A DNA stretch of 18,430 bases from Lachnospiraceae bacterium. GTDB taxonomy: Bacteria > Bacillota > Clostridia > Lachnospirales > Lachnospiraceae. Where the stretch lies: NCBI GenBank assembly GCA_003520205.1, contig DOVG01000087.1:1-18430 (forward strand). The letters run 5' to 3'. Shown in pieces: positions 6,623 to 13,163 of this stretch (position 1 is its first letter; each line of letters starts with the position of its first letter). Under the pieces are notes generated by a model. That model saw nothing but the letters and a program-made list of their open reading frames with translations. It was not told the DNA's origin and did not search any database. The position numbers and the translations under genes were made by a program.

Positions 6623-7975
6623 ATGATAGATTTTTATCCATTTTATCTGATTTATTTTGCTATTTTTCTTCAGCTTATAGGGATGATAATGGTAGCTGTT
6701 ATAGACCCTTATATTAATTCCAGGCAGAGACTTATAGTGCTGGCAAACTGTCTGCTGATATTCGTATTAGTTGTTCAGAATTATCTTGATTACTTCTTTG
6801 GACTGGATGATTCAAAGATTATGCAGCGTATCATAACAAGTATAGTTGGATATTCTGTAAGACCAATTATTATTATGTTGTGGATAAGTCTTATAAAGAA
6901 GAAACAAAGTATTAAATGGGGATGGGGACTTGTAATTCTGAATGTGCTTGTGCATATGACGGTCATTTTCAGCGATATATGCTTTACTATAAAACCTTCA
7001 AATGAATTCCACCGTGGACCTCTAGGTTACACATGTCATATCGTGAGTGCTGTGCTTCTTCTTTACCTTTATTGGATGTCGGCTGATATGTATATAGATT
7101 CAGTAGGGAAGAAAATGGCTGATAATAATTCATCCGGGACAGGTGACTACTCTGGAAACATGTCAGGTGAGGGGATGAAGAAGGAGCTTATCAAGTATGG
7201 CTATGGTATAGAAGGACTTGTACCTATTTGGAATGTGCTTATTATCATAGTTTCAGTTGTGCTTGATACGAAGGATTTATACTATGGTCCGCTTGTCTTT
7301 CTGACAACTGCTATAGTAAGCTGTAATACCTTTTATTATATATGGCTCCATCTTGGTTTTGTACGTGAACGTGTGGAGGAATCAAAGGCAAAGCAAAGAA
7401 TACAAATCATGAAGTCGCAGATACAGCCGCATTTTATGTATAATGCGCTGTCTACTATACAGGCACTCTGTCTTACAGATCCTAAGCTCGCTGCTGATAC
7501 TGCTGAGAGGTTTGGAACATATTTGAGACAGAATATAGATTCTCTTGACCAGTCTGACCTGATATCGCTGAAACAGGAAATAGAGCATACAAAGGTTTAT
7601 GCATCTATAGAACAGATCAGATTTCCTTCTATAGATATAGAGTATGATGTAGATGAGACAAATCTTTCCGGTCTGGATCTGCCGGCACTTACTATACAGC
7701 CATTGGTGGAAAATGCCATACGACATGGTGTTCGTTCTAAAGAGCATGGTGTAGTAAAGGTCAGCGCTCACAGAAAAGAGAAATTTTATGAGATAATAGT
7801 AGAGGATAACGGCGTGGGCTTTGATACTAAAGTATTGCAGGCCCAGAGCGGTGAACATATAGGAATAAAAAATGTAACGGAACGAATAGAAAGTCTCTGT
7901 GATGGTACTCTTGAAGTGAAAAGTACACCTAATGAGGGAACTTGCGTGACAATACATATACCATTTGACGTATGA
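6623..7975 (+). CDS. LytS/YesM-type sensor histidine kinase with multi-helix membrane sensor (kinase 1)
   Basis: The 450-residue protein has about seven predicted membrane helices over the first 250 residues (for example 8-28, 38-60, 68-90, 99-118, 135-155, 198-218, 222-248), with a short Gly/Ser-rich loop near 165-185. The kinase part has the His_kinase family signature with His270 in QIQPHFMYNALST, an N box at VENAIRHGV (362-370) and a G box EDNGVGFD (394-401). This class of multipass kinase includes peptide and metabolite sensors, and there is no PAS or GAF domain. Its stop overlaps the ATG of the next regulator by 4 bp (ATGA at 7972-7975), a strong sign of a cognate pair translated together. 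A GGAGG ribosome site lies at 6615-6619. It is probably co-transcribed with the hydrolase, since only 51 bp and no terminator intervene. Confidence 0.9.
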   Translation: MIDFYPFYLIYFAIFLQLIGMIMVAVIDPYINSRQRLIVLANCLLIFVLVVQNYLDYFFGLDDSKIMQRIITSIVGYSVRPIIIMLWISLIKKKQSIKWGWGLVILNVLVHMTVIFSDICFTIKPSNEFHRGPLGYTCHIVSAVLLLYLYWMSADMYIDSVGKKMADNNSSGTGDYSGNMSGEGMKKELIKYGYGIEGLVPIWNVLIIIVSVVLDTKDLYYGPLVFLTTAIVSCNTFYYIWLHLGFVRERVEESKAKQRIQIMKSQIQPHFMYNALSTIQALCLTDPKLAADTAERFGTYLRQNIDSLDQSDLISLKQEIEHTKVYASIEQIRFPSIDIEYDVDETNLSGLDLPALTIQPLVENAIRHGVRSKEHGVVKVSAHRKEKFYEIIVEDNGVGFDTKVLQAQSGEHIGIKNVTERIESLCDGTLEVKSTPNEGTCVTIHIPFDV

Positions 7976-8781
7976 GAACAATATGTGTAGATGATGAAAA
8001 ACTGATATTAAATATGATAGTAACCTTGTGCCGTGATCTGCCCCAGCTGGATGAAGTGCAGGGTTTTTCGGATGTTGAAGAGGCGCTAGGGTTTGTTAGA
8101 CATAATCCTGTAGATATGGCGCTTCTTGATATAGATATGCCGAAGATGAACGGTATACGACTGGCGATGGAGATAAAAAGTATCTGCCCTGATGCAGCGA
8201 TTATTTTTTTGACCGGTTATTCGGATTATGCATATGAGGCGTTTGGAGTTCATGCCTCGGGTTATCTTATGAAGCCGATCAACAGAGGTAAACTCGAGAA
8301 AGAAGTGGAGTTTGCTGTTTCCCGCAAAAGAGTTAAAGAAAGAGCTGTAGCTCATATAGAGGTCAGAACATTTGGAGATTTTGATATATTTGTTGACGGG
8401 AGGGTTGTCACCTTTAAGAGAGCAAAATCAAAGGAACTGCTGGCGTATCTTATAGACAGACAGGGAAAAGGCGTATCCAGAGCGACAGCATTTTCTATTC
8501 TTTGGGAAGAAAAGATATACGACAGAAGCAGTCAGAAGCATGTGGATGTTATAGTGAGAAGCCTGAGAGAGACGCTTAAGAGTTACAAGATAGGAGAGAT
8601 ACTGGATATAGATAAGGGGCTTATGCGGGTAATTCCCGAGAAGATGGAGTGTGATCTGTACAGGTTTCTGAAAGGTGATATAGATGTGATAAACAGTTAT
8701 CGTGGTGAATATATGAATCAATACTCCTGGGCGGGCACTACCGAGGGATTTATAACATCTAGCATAGAGCTATCTAATTAA
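7972..8781 (+). CDS. Response regulator with receiver and SARP-like DNA-binding domain (regulator 1)
   Basis: The 269-residue protein has a receiver domain at 1-120 with the acidic pair in CVDDEK, phosphoacceptor Asp53 in LLDIDMP, Thr in FLTGY and Lys in LMKPI. A PhoB/SARP-type winged helix lies at about 128-225 (RTFGDFDIFVDGRVVTF, SKELLAYLIDRQG, VDVIVRSLRETL). The last 45 residues (CDLYRFLKGD ... YRGEYMNQYSWA) look like the first helices of the bacterial transcriptional activation domain of SARPs, cut short: full SARP BTADs add about 150 residues. The start codon lies within the kinase 1 stop. It is predicted to bind 11-bp-spaced direct repeats and activate transcription. It is the closest paralog of regulator 2. 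Confidence 0.9.
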   Translation: MRTICVDDEKLILNMIVTLCRDLPQLDEVQGFSDVEEALGFVRHNPVDMALLDIDMPKMNGIRLAMEIKSICPDAAIIFLTGYSDYAYEAFGVHASGYLMKPINRGKLEKEVEFAVSRKRVKERAVAHIEVRTFGDFDIFVDGRVVTFKRAKSKELLAYLIDRQGKGVSRATAFSILWEEKIYDRSSQKHVDVIVRSLRETLKSYKIGEILDIDKGLMRVIPEKMECDLYRFLKGDIDVINSYRGEYMNQYSWAGTTEGFITSSIELSN

Positions 8782-8806
8782 CTGGGTTAATATATAATGG
8801 TTATTT

Positions 8807-8850
8807 GTTGGACAATTGTTGGACATTTGTTGGACAGTCTTCATTATAAT
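8807..8850 (+). promoter_or_regulatory. SARP-type promoter with three perfect GTTGGAC repeats, upstream of regulator 2
   Basis: GTTGGAC occurs perfectly at 8807-8813, 8818-8824 and 8829-8835, each step 11 bp, with AATT and ATTT between. Nine bases later is a perfect -10 TATAAT (8845-8850). The -35 position (8822-8827) reads GACATT, which is not a consensus, so an activator bound to the repeats is probably required. The predicted start near 8857 gives a short leader of about 26 nt to ATG 8883. Confidence 0.8.
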
Positions 8851-8882
8851 TTCTTATTATTTTTTATTTAATGAGGGATATA

Positions 8883-9653
8883 ATGAAGGCTGTTTTAGTT
8901 GATGATGAAAAAGCAGGTCTGGATTATCTTGAAATGCTTTGTAAAAATATACCCATACTATCTGATATAAAGTGTTTTACAAAGTCCAGAGATGCATATG
9001 GGTGGTGCAAAGATAATCCTGTAGACATTATAATTCTTGATATAAATATGCCTGATATCAATGGAATTACTCTTGTTTCAAAGATAAGAGAAGTAAAACC
9101 TGATATCAGGGTTGTTTTTGTTAGCGCTTATGAGAAGTACGCGCTAGATGCATTTGGAGTTCATGCCGATGGCTATCTCTTAAAACCGGTAAAACAGGAT
9201 TCGCTTACTAAAGAAGTAGAGTATGCGCTGTCGGGTGTTATGGTTGAGAAAGAAAAACATATATTAGTTAAAACCTTTGGAACTTTTGATATTCAGGTAG
9301 ACGGGAAAAAGGTATCGTTTGCAAGATCAAAATCAAAGGAATTACTGGCATATCTTGTAGACAGACAGGGAAGGGCGGTAAACAGGGCAAATGCTTTTTC
9401 GATTCTGTGGGGAGACGGAGTATATGACAGATCTATGCAAAAACAGTTGGATGTAGTGATAAGAAGCCTTAAAGCTACACTTGCAGAGTATAATATCGGT
9501 GAAGTGCTTGAAATGCAAAGTGGGACGATGTGTATTCGTACTGAAATGATTGATTGTGATATGTATAAATATCTGAAAGGTGATAAGGAAGCAATTGAAA
9601 ATTACCATGGTGTTTATATGACACCGTATGCATGGGCGAGTTTTTCGGGATGA
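8883..9653 (+). CDS. Response regulator with receiver and SARP-like DNA-binding domain (regulator 2)
   Basis: The 256-residue paralog of regulator 1 has a receiver with VDDEK, phosphoacceptor Asp53 (ILDINMP), Ser in FVSAY and Lys in LLKPV, then a winged helix from about 122 (VKTFGTFDIQVDGKKVSF, SKELLAYLVDRQG, LDVVIRSLKATL) and the same short BTAD-like tail (CDMYKYLKGD ... YHGVYMTPYAWA). ATG 8883 is chosen over ATG 8871: GAGGG at 8873-8877 is 5 bp before 8883, while nothing resembling a ribosome site precedes 8871. It is the first gene after the triple GTTGGAC promoter, so it is probably activated by its own family. No kinase is directly adjacent, so its phosphodonor could be either LytS-type kinase. 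Confidence 0.88.
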   Translation: MKAVLVDDEKAGLDYLEMLCKNIPILSDIKCFTKSRDAYGWCKDNPVDIIILDINMPDINGITLVSKIREVKPDIRVVFVSAYEKYALDAFGVHADGYLLKPVKQDSLTKEVEYALSGVMVEKEKHILVKTFGTFDIQVDGKKVSFARSKSKELLAYLVDRQGRAVNRANAFSILWGDGVYDRSMQKQLDVVIRSLKATLAEYNIGEVLEMQSGTMCIRTEMIDCDMYKYLKGDKEAIENYHGVYMTPYAWASFSG

Positions 9654-9693
9654 CCGTATGTCATATTGCCTATAAGAGTAAGGAGGGGTTAAC

Positions 9694-10488
9694 GTGGTTA
9701 CAATTTCAGTAGATGATCAGCCGAAGGTATCTGAAGAGATCATAAATATTATGACAGAAATAGATCCGGGTGGTACACATACCGGATATTCGGATATATA
9801 TAAGGCGTTGGATTACGTAAAGGATAATAAGCCTGATGTGGCATGGCTTGATATAGAAATGCCGATTATGTCGGGACTCGAAATGGCTATGGAGATAAAG
9901 AAGCTGTCTCCAATGACTAATATAGTCTTTGTTACCGGTCACGAAAAATTTGCATATCAGTCATTTCAGCTTCATGCAAGCGGCTTTGTTTTAAAGCCTA
10001 TAACGAAAGAAGCTTTGGAGAGGGAGCTGGGAAATCTTAGGAATCCTGTTGAGATAAAAAGAAGTGGTCTGATAAGAATACAATGCTTTGGCAATTTTGA
10101 AGTATTTGATAAGAATGGTAATCCGCTCAAATTCAAAAGAAGCAGAAGTAAGGAGATTCTTGCATATCTTATCGATAGAAGAGGTGCTCTATGCAGTATA
10201 GGAGAGTTATGTGGAGTTCTTTTCGAGGACAGAGAAGAGGATAGAGGACTAAAGAAGCAGATTAGAGTTTTTATAGCAGGACTCAGAGATGCTCTTGCAA
10301 GCGTGGGAGCCGAGAAGATACTGGTAAAGGGCTGGGACGCGTGTGGTATTGATTCTACGCTGGTAGACTGTGATTATTATAATTATCTCAAGGGAGATAG
10401 TGTGGCAATCAATTCATTTATGGGTGAATATATGACTCAGTATTCATGGTCGGAAATGACCTTGGGTGAGCTTATAATGAAACCGTAA
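9694..10488 (+). CDS. Response regulator with receiver and SARP-like DNA-binding domain (regulator 3)
   Basis: The 264-residue protein starts with GTG, preceded 5 bp away by a strong AAGGAGGGG (9680-9688). The receiver keeps the acidic pair (SVDDQP, with Gln replacing the usual Glu after it), phosphoacceptor Asp53 (WLDIEMP), Thr in FVTGH and Lys in VLKPI. The winged helix from about 125 (IQCFGNFEVF, SKEILAYLIDRRG, QIRVFIAGLRDAL) is recognisably homologous to regulators 1 and 2 but clearly more divergent, including in the recognition-helix region. It ends in the same short BTAD-like tail (CDYYNYLKGD ... FMGEYMTQYSWS). It lies 40 bp after regulator 2 and 28 bp before the membrane protein gene in one probable operon. 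It may bind a different repeat variant or form heterodimers. Confidence 0.87.
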   Translation: MVTISVDDQPKVSEEIINIMTEIDPGGTHTGYSDIYKALDYVKDNKPDVAWLDIEMPIMSGLEMAMEIKKLSPMTNIVFVTGHEKFAYQSFQLHASGFVLKPITKEALERELGNLRNPVEIKRSGLIRIQCFGNFEVFDKNGNPLKFKRSRSKEILAYLIDRRGALCSIGELCGVLFEDREEDRGLKKQIRVFIAGLRDALASVGAEKILVKGWDACGIDSTLVDCDYYNYLKGDSVAINSFMGEYMTQYSWSEMTLGELIMKP

Positions 10489-10516
10489 TGGGGATGCTTA
10501 AACACGAGGAAATAGT

Positions 10517-11206
10517 ATGAAGGAAAATGTGGATCTTATAGTATTAAGGGCTCTTCCATATTCTGTGTTTACAATGTTTGTGGCTATAATGCTTAGTATG
10601 GCAAGCCTTCTGATAAGAATAATCAATTCTGGTAAAGTATCAGATTCATCTATATATCAGATGGATAGTAATGTATACATGATTTGTTATTTTATTATGT
10701 TTGTTGCTATCGTTCTTACTATGTCTTTTCTTTATGAGATATCAGGCATATCAAAGTGGTTTTATTATTCATGTACAATGTCTGTGGTTTTTGTGCTGGC
10801 AGAAGCCATTAATTTTGTTACAAGATGGGCTGTTCGATACATTAATAATAACATTATAAAGCTGAGTCTGGTTGTGATAACAGAAATAATTCCATCCCTT
10901 TGTATTGTTTTTATGATTCTTTTTATGATTAATGGAATCGTGTTATTTTATAAAGGTATCAGTAAAAATGCGTATATAAAAAAATATAAGATTTTTACCA
11001 TATTATGTATTTTTGCTTTTGTTCTTCAAATGTTACTTAGTGGGATGGCTTCAGAAACTATGAAGGGTGGACATTCTCTTGTTCTTTTTACTGTGGTTGC
11101 CGGAGTTATCTACATATATAATGCCGTGGTAATATATATGCTGTATCAGAAAATCAAGCGATTTTGTTATGATTTGTATATCCACATATATAATAGCGGG
11201 AGGTAG
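10517..11206 (+). CDS. Unidentified six-helix membrane protein within the sensor cluster
   Basis: The 229-residue, very hydrophobic protein has about six membrane helices (roughly 13-34, 51-73, 79-101, 111-142, 155-176 and 184-209) and a short basic/aromatic C-terminal tail (YQKIKRFCYDLYIHIYN). ACGAGGAAA at 10503-10511 is a fair ribosome site. No catalytic motif is recognisable. It lacks the His/Cys protease signature expected of AgrB-type peptide processors, as far as can be judged by eye. It sits 4 bp upstream of kinase 2 and resembles the membrane sensor halves of the LytS-type kinases in size and layout, so it may be an accessory sensor, a transporter of the signal or a degenerate kinase sensor. 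Function is not assigned. Confidence 0.75.
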   Translation: MKENVDLIVLRALPYSVFTMFVAIMLSMASLLIRIINSGKVSDSSIYQMDSNVYMICYFIMFVAIVLTMSFLYEISGISKWFYYSCTMSVVFVLAEAINFVTRWAVRYINNNIIKLSLVVITEIIPSLCIVFMILFMINGIVLFYKGISKNAYIKKYKIFTILCIFAFVLQMLLSGMASETMKGGHSLVLFTVVAGVIYIYNAVVIYMLYQKIKRFCYDLYIHIYNSGR

Positions 11207-11210
11207 AAAC

Positions 11211-12416
11211 GTGAATAGTATGTATTCTTCTGCATTTCTTATAGAAATGACTAATAAAACATGTGTACTTGTTTCTATACTTCTGGCAGGTGTTGTTTTT
11301 GTTGTGGCCTATAATATGAAAACTCATTACAAGAGAATGAGATATTTCCTGGCAAGTGTTGCATTTACCCTGGGCGGACTTATGCTGCAGATTGGAGATT
11401 ATCAGAAGTATGCCTATGCAATGTATTCTCTTGTGGCACCAGTTTTCTCATTATATTTTATAGAAACAGAAAGAGATTCTGAAGGGCAGGAATGGGATGG
11501 TTTCTTCTGGATGTCGCTTCAGAGTCTGGCAGAAATTCTATCAATAATTACGGCAATATTTACTACACGTGGCAACTACGGCCTTCTTATTCAGTATCTT
11601 GTAGTAATAGTAATGCTGTTTATATCATCAAAAGATCTAAAATCCAGTCTTAGTTTTTTTCTGGGAAGTATTTTTCCGGTTACTACATGTCTGGTAGGAT
11701 TTGCCAACAACAAGATAATGATGATGGGATTTGGAATAGTAATGCTTCAGCTTATAGTTTTCTTTGGATATCAGTATGATATGGAAAGAGAACTGATGAA
11801 GAATCAGATAGAATTATCAGAAAATAAAGTGGCACTGCTAATGGAACAGATACATCCGCATTTTATATATAATGCACTTCAGCAGATAGCACTTCTATGC
11901 GATGAGGATCCCGGTTCAGTAAAGTCTTCAATCTTCAGTTTCTCTGCATATCTAAGAAAGAATCTGGAGGCTCTTACAAATGAGAAAATGATACCTTTTC
12001 TTATTGAAATGGAGCATGTAGATGCTTATGTAGAATTATCTAAGATACTTCCTTCAAGAAAATTTGATATAGTAAAAGATTTCCAGGTTACGGATTTTAA
12101 TATACCGGCGCTCACTGTTCAGCCACTTGTAGAAAATGCGATATATTATGGAATAGGTATGAGTGAGGATGGAAATGCCATTCGTCTTGAAACAAGAGAA
12201 GAGGGAGGCTATATCATAATACGGGTTACGGATGATGGACATGGTAGAAAATCCAGTATTCCTACCCAGAAAAAACATAAAAGTGTGGGAATGAATAATG
12301 TTATAACCCGACTAAAGATATTATGTGATGGAGAGTTTGTTCTTAACAAATCTGAAGAAGGTTCTGAGGCTGTTATTAAAATTCCTGAATACAGAGCCAG
12401 AGAATCTTCAGAATAG
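11211..12416 (+). CDS. LytS/YesM-type sensor histidine kinase (kinase 2)
   Basis: The start is set at GTG 11211, because GGGAGG (11198-11203) lies 7 bp before it; in-frame ATG 11169 would lie inside the preceding gene without a ribosome site. The 401-residue protein has about six or seven membrane helices in residues 12-190, then His217 in EQIHPHFIYNALQQ, N box VENAIYYGI (from 307) and a G box DDGHG (341-345) where Asp replaces the usual Asn of DNG. The end (SVGMNNVITRLKILCDGEF) is the normal GHKL C-terminal segment. It is the second of two kinases bracketing the three SARP-type regulators. Sequence similarity to kinase 1 is clear only in the catalytic part; the sensor halves differ, suggesting different ligands. 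Confidence 0.87.
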   Translation: MNSMYSSAFLIEMTNKTCVLVSILLAGVVFVVAYNMKTHYKRMRYFLASVAFTLGGLMLQIGDYQKYAYAMYSLVAPVFSLYFIETERDSEGQEWDGFFWMSLQSLAEILSIITAIFTTRGNYGLLIQYLVVIVMLFISSKDLKSSLSFFLGSIFPVTTCLVGFANNKIMMMGFGIVMLQLIVFFGYQYDMERELMKNQIELSENKVALLMEQIHPHFIYNALQQIALLCDEDPGSVKSSIFSFSAYLRKNLEALTNEKMIPFLIEMEHVDAYVELSKILPSRKFDIVKDFQVTDFNIPALTVQPLVENAIYYGIGMSEDGNAIRLETREEGGYIIIRVTDDGHGRKSSIPTQKKHKSVGMNNVITRLKILCDGEFVLNKSEEGSEAVIKIPEYRARESSE

Positions 12417-12437
12417 CTACAAAAAATCTTTTTTAGT

Positions 12438-12470
12438 GTTGCACTTTTGTTGCGCGTCAGATGATATAGT
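12438..12470 (+). promoter_or_regulatory. SARP-type promoter of the pilin gene
   Basis: GTTGCAC (12438-12444) and GTTGCGC (12449-12455) are 11 bp apart with TTTT between, and the second ends exactly 9 bp before a -10-like TATAGT (12465-12470). There is no consensus -35 (CACTTT at the expected place). The predicted transcription start is near 12477, giving a leader of about 60 nt to ATG 12539. Confidence 0.72.
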
Positions 12471-12538
12471 TGACTCATAAAAAATAAGAAATAAGCCGAA
12501 TGGCAAAAAATCGAAAAAAATCCAAGGAGGATGGAAGA

Positions 12539-13000
12539 ATGAAAAATAAGATGATGACAATGGTAAAGGGATTAGCTTCAAACCCAAAGGCTGTAATGGC
12601 AGCTAAGATAATGGCAACAGCTATAGTTGCTCTGATCGGTGCAGTAGCTTACGGTACCGGAGCATTCGCAGCCGGTGAAGTAGGAGCGGACTTCTCGGGA
12701 GTTACAAACCCGATAGTAGGACTTATCAATTCTTTAGTAACACCTTTACTTGCTATAGTAGGAGCAGGAGGAACAATCTTCTGTATATTCCTGGGTGTAA
12801 AGTTTGCAACAGCTGAAGAGCCACAGGAGAAGGAAAAGAGAAAACAGGCACTTAAGACAGCTATAATCGGATTCTTCCTTATCTTCGTACTTATGGCAGC
12901 ACTTAAGCTTTCAATCAAGCCTATGACAGACTGGTATCAGTCAGCTACATCTGGAGCTAATGGTGGAGCAGCAGTTACTACAGAAGTAACAACTCAGTAA
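12539..13000 (+). CDS. VirB2/TrbC-like type IV secretion pilin subunit
   Basis: ATG 12539 is chosen because AAGGAGG (12524-12530) lies 8 bp upstream; in-frame ATG 12500 lies upstream of that site. The 153-residue protein has a Lys/Met-rich N-terminus and a signal-like helix at about 20-44 (ATAIVALIGAVAYGTGAFAAG), then two hydrophobic helices at about 55-83 (PIVGLINSLVTPLLAIVGAGG...) and 105-124, separated by a charged loop (EEPQEKEKRKQ). This layout fits VirB2/TrbC-like pilins and the small membrane subunits next to virD4 in Firmicutes conjugative elements. The C-terminus is Gly/Ala/Thr-rich. It has its own promoter and a strong terminator, consistent with a high-copy structural subunit. Assignment rests on topology and context rather than a conserved motif. 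Confidence 0.72.
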   Translation: MKNKMMTMVKGLASNPKAVMAAKIMATAIVALIGAVAYGTGAFAAGEVGADFSGVTNPIVGLINSLVTPLLAIVGAGGTIFCIFLGVKFATAEEPQEKEKRKQALKTAIIGFFLIFVLMAALKLSIKPMTDWYQSATSGANGGAAVTTEVTTQ

Positions 13001-13032
13001 AAATATCATCCGGAATTGGGATGCCATAAAAT

Positions 13033-13070
13033 GTGACAGCAGAGCCTTAAACTCTCTGTCACGTTTTTAC
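13033..13070 (+). terminator. Rho-independent terminator after the pilin gene
   Basis: GTGACAG and AGAG (13033-13044, one bulged C) pair with CTCT and CTGTCAC (to 13062), followed by GTTTTTAC. It isolates the pilin mRNA from the virD4 operon, which has its own promoter 20 bp further on. Confidence 0.85.
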
Positions 13071-13089
13071 TTTAAAAAATAAATGATTT

Positions 13090-13122
13090 GTTGGACATTT
13101 GTTGGACTGAAAAACCTATAAT
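13090..13122 (+). promoter_or_regulatory. SARP-type promoter of the virD4 operon
   Basis: Perfect GTTGGAC heptamers at 13090-13096 and 13101-13107 are 11 bp apart. The second ends 9 bp before a perfect TATAAT (13117-13122). A 20-bp stretch (13088-13107) is identical to 8816-8835 in the regulator 2 promoter. The -35 position reads GACATT in both. The predicted start near 13129 gives a leader of about 35 nt. Confidence 0.8.
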
Positions 13123-13163
13123 AGAGTTTTAAGGAATTATGTAACCTTAAGAGAGGTATACAC

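Noticed and set aside
7382..7981. Antisense frame of 199 codons opposite kinase 1
   Set aside because: It covers the conserved His/N/G-box region of the kinase on the other strand and its Tyr/Cys/Ile-rich translation matches no protein pattern.
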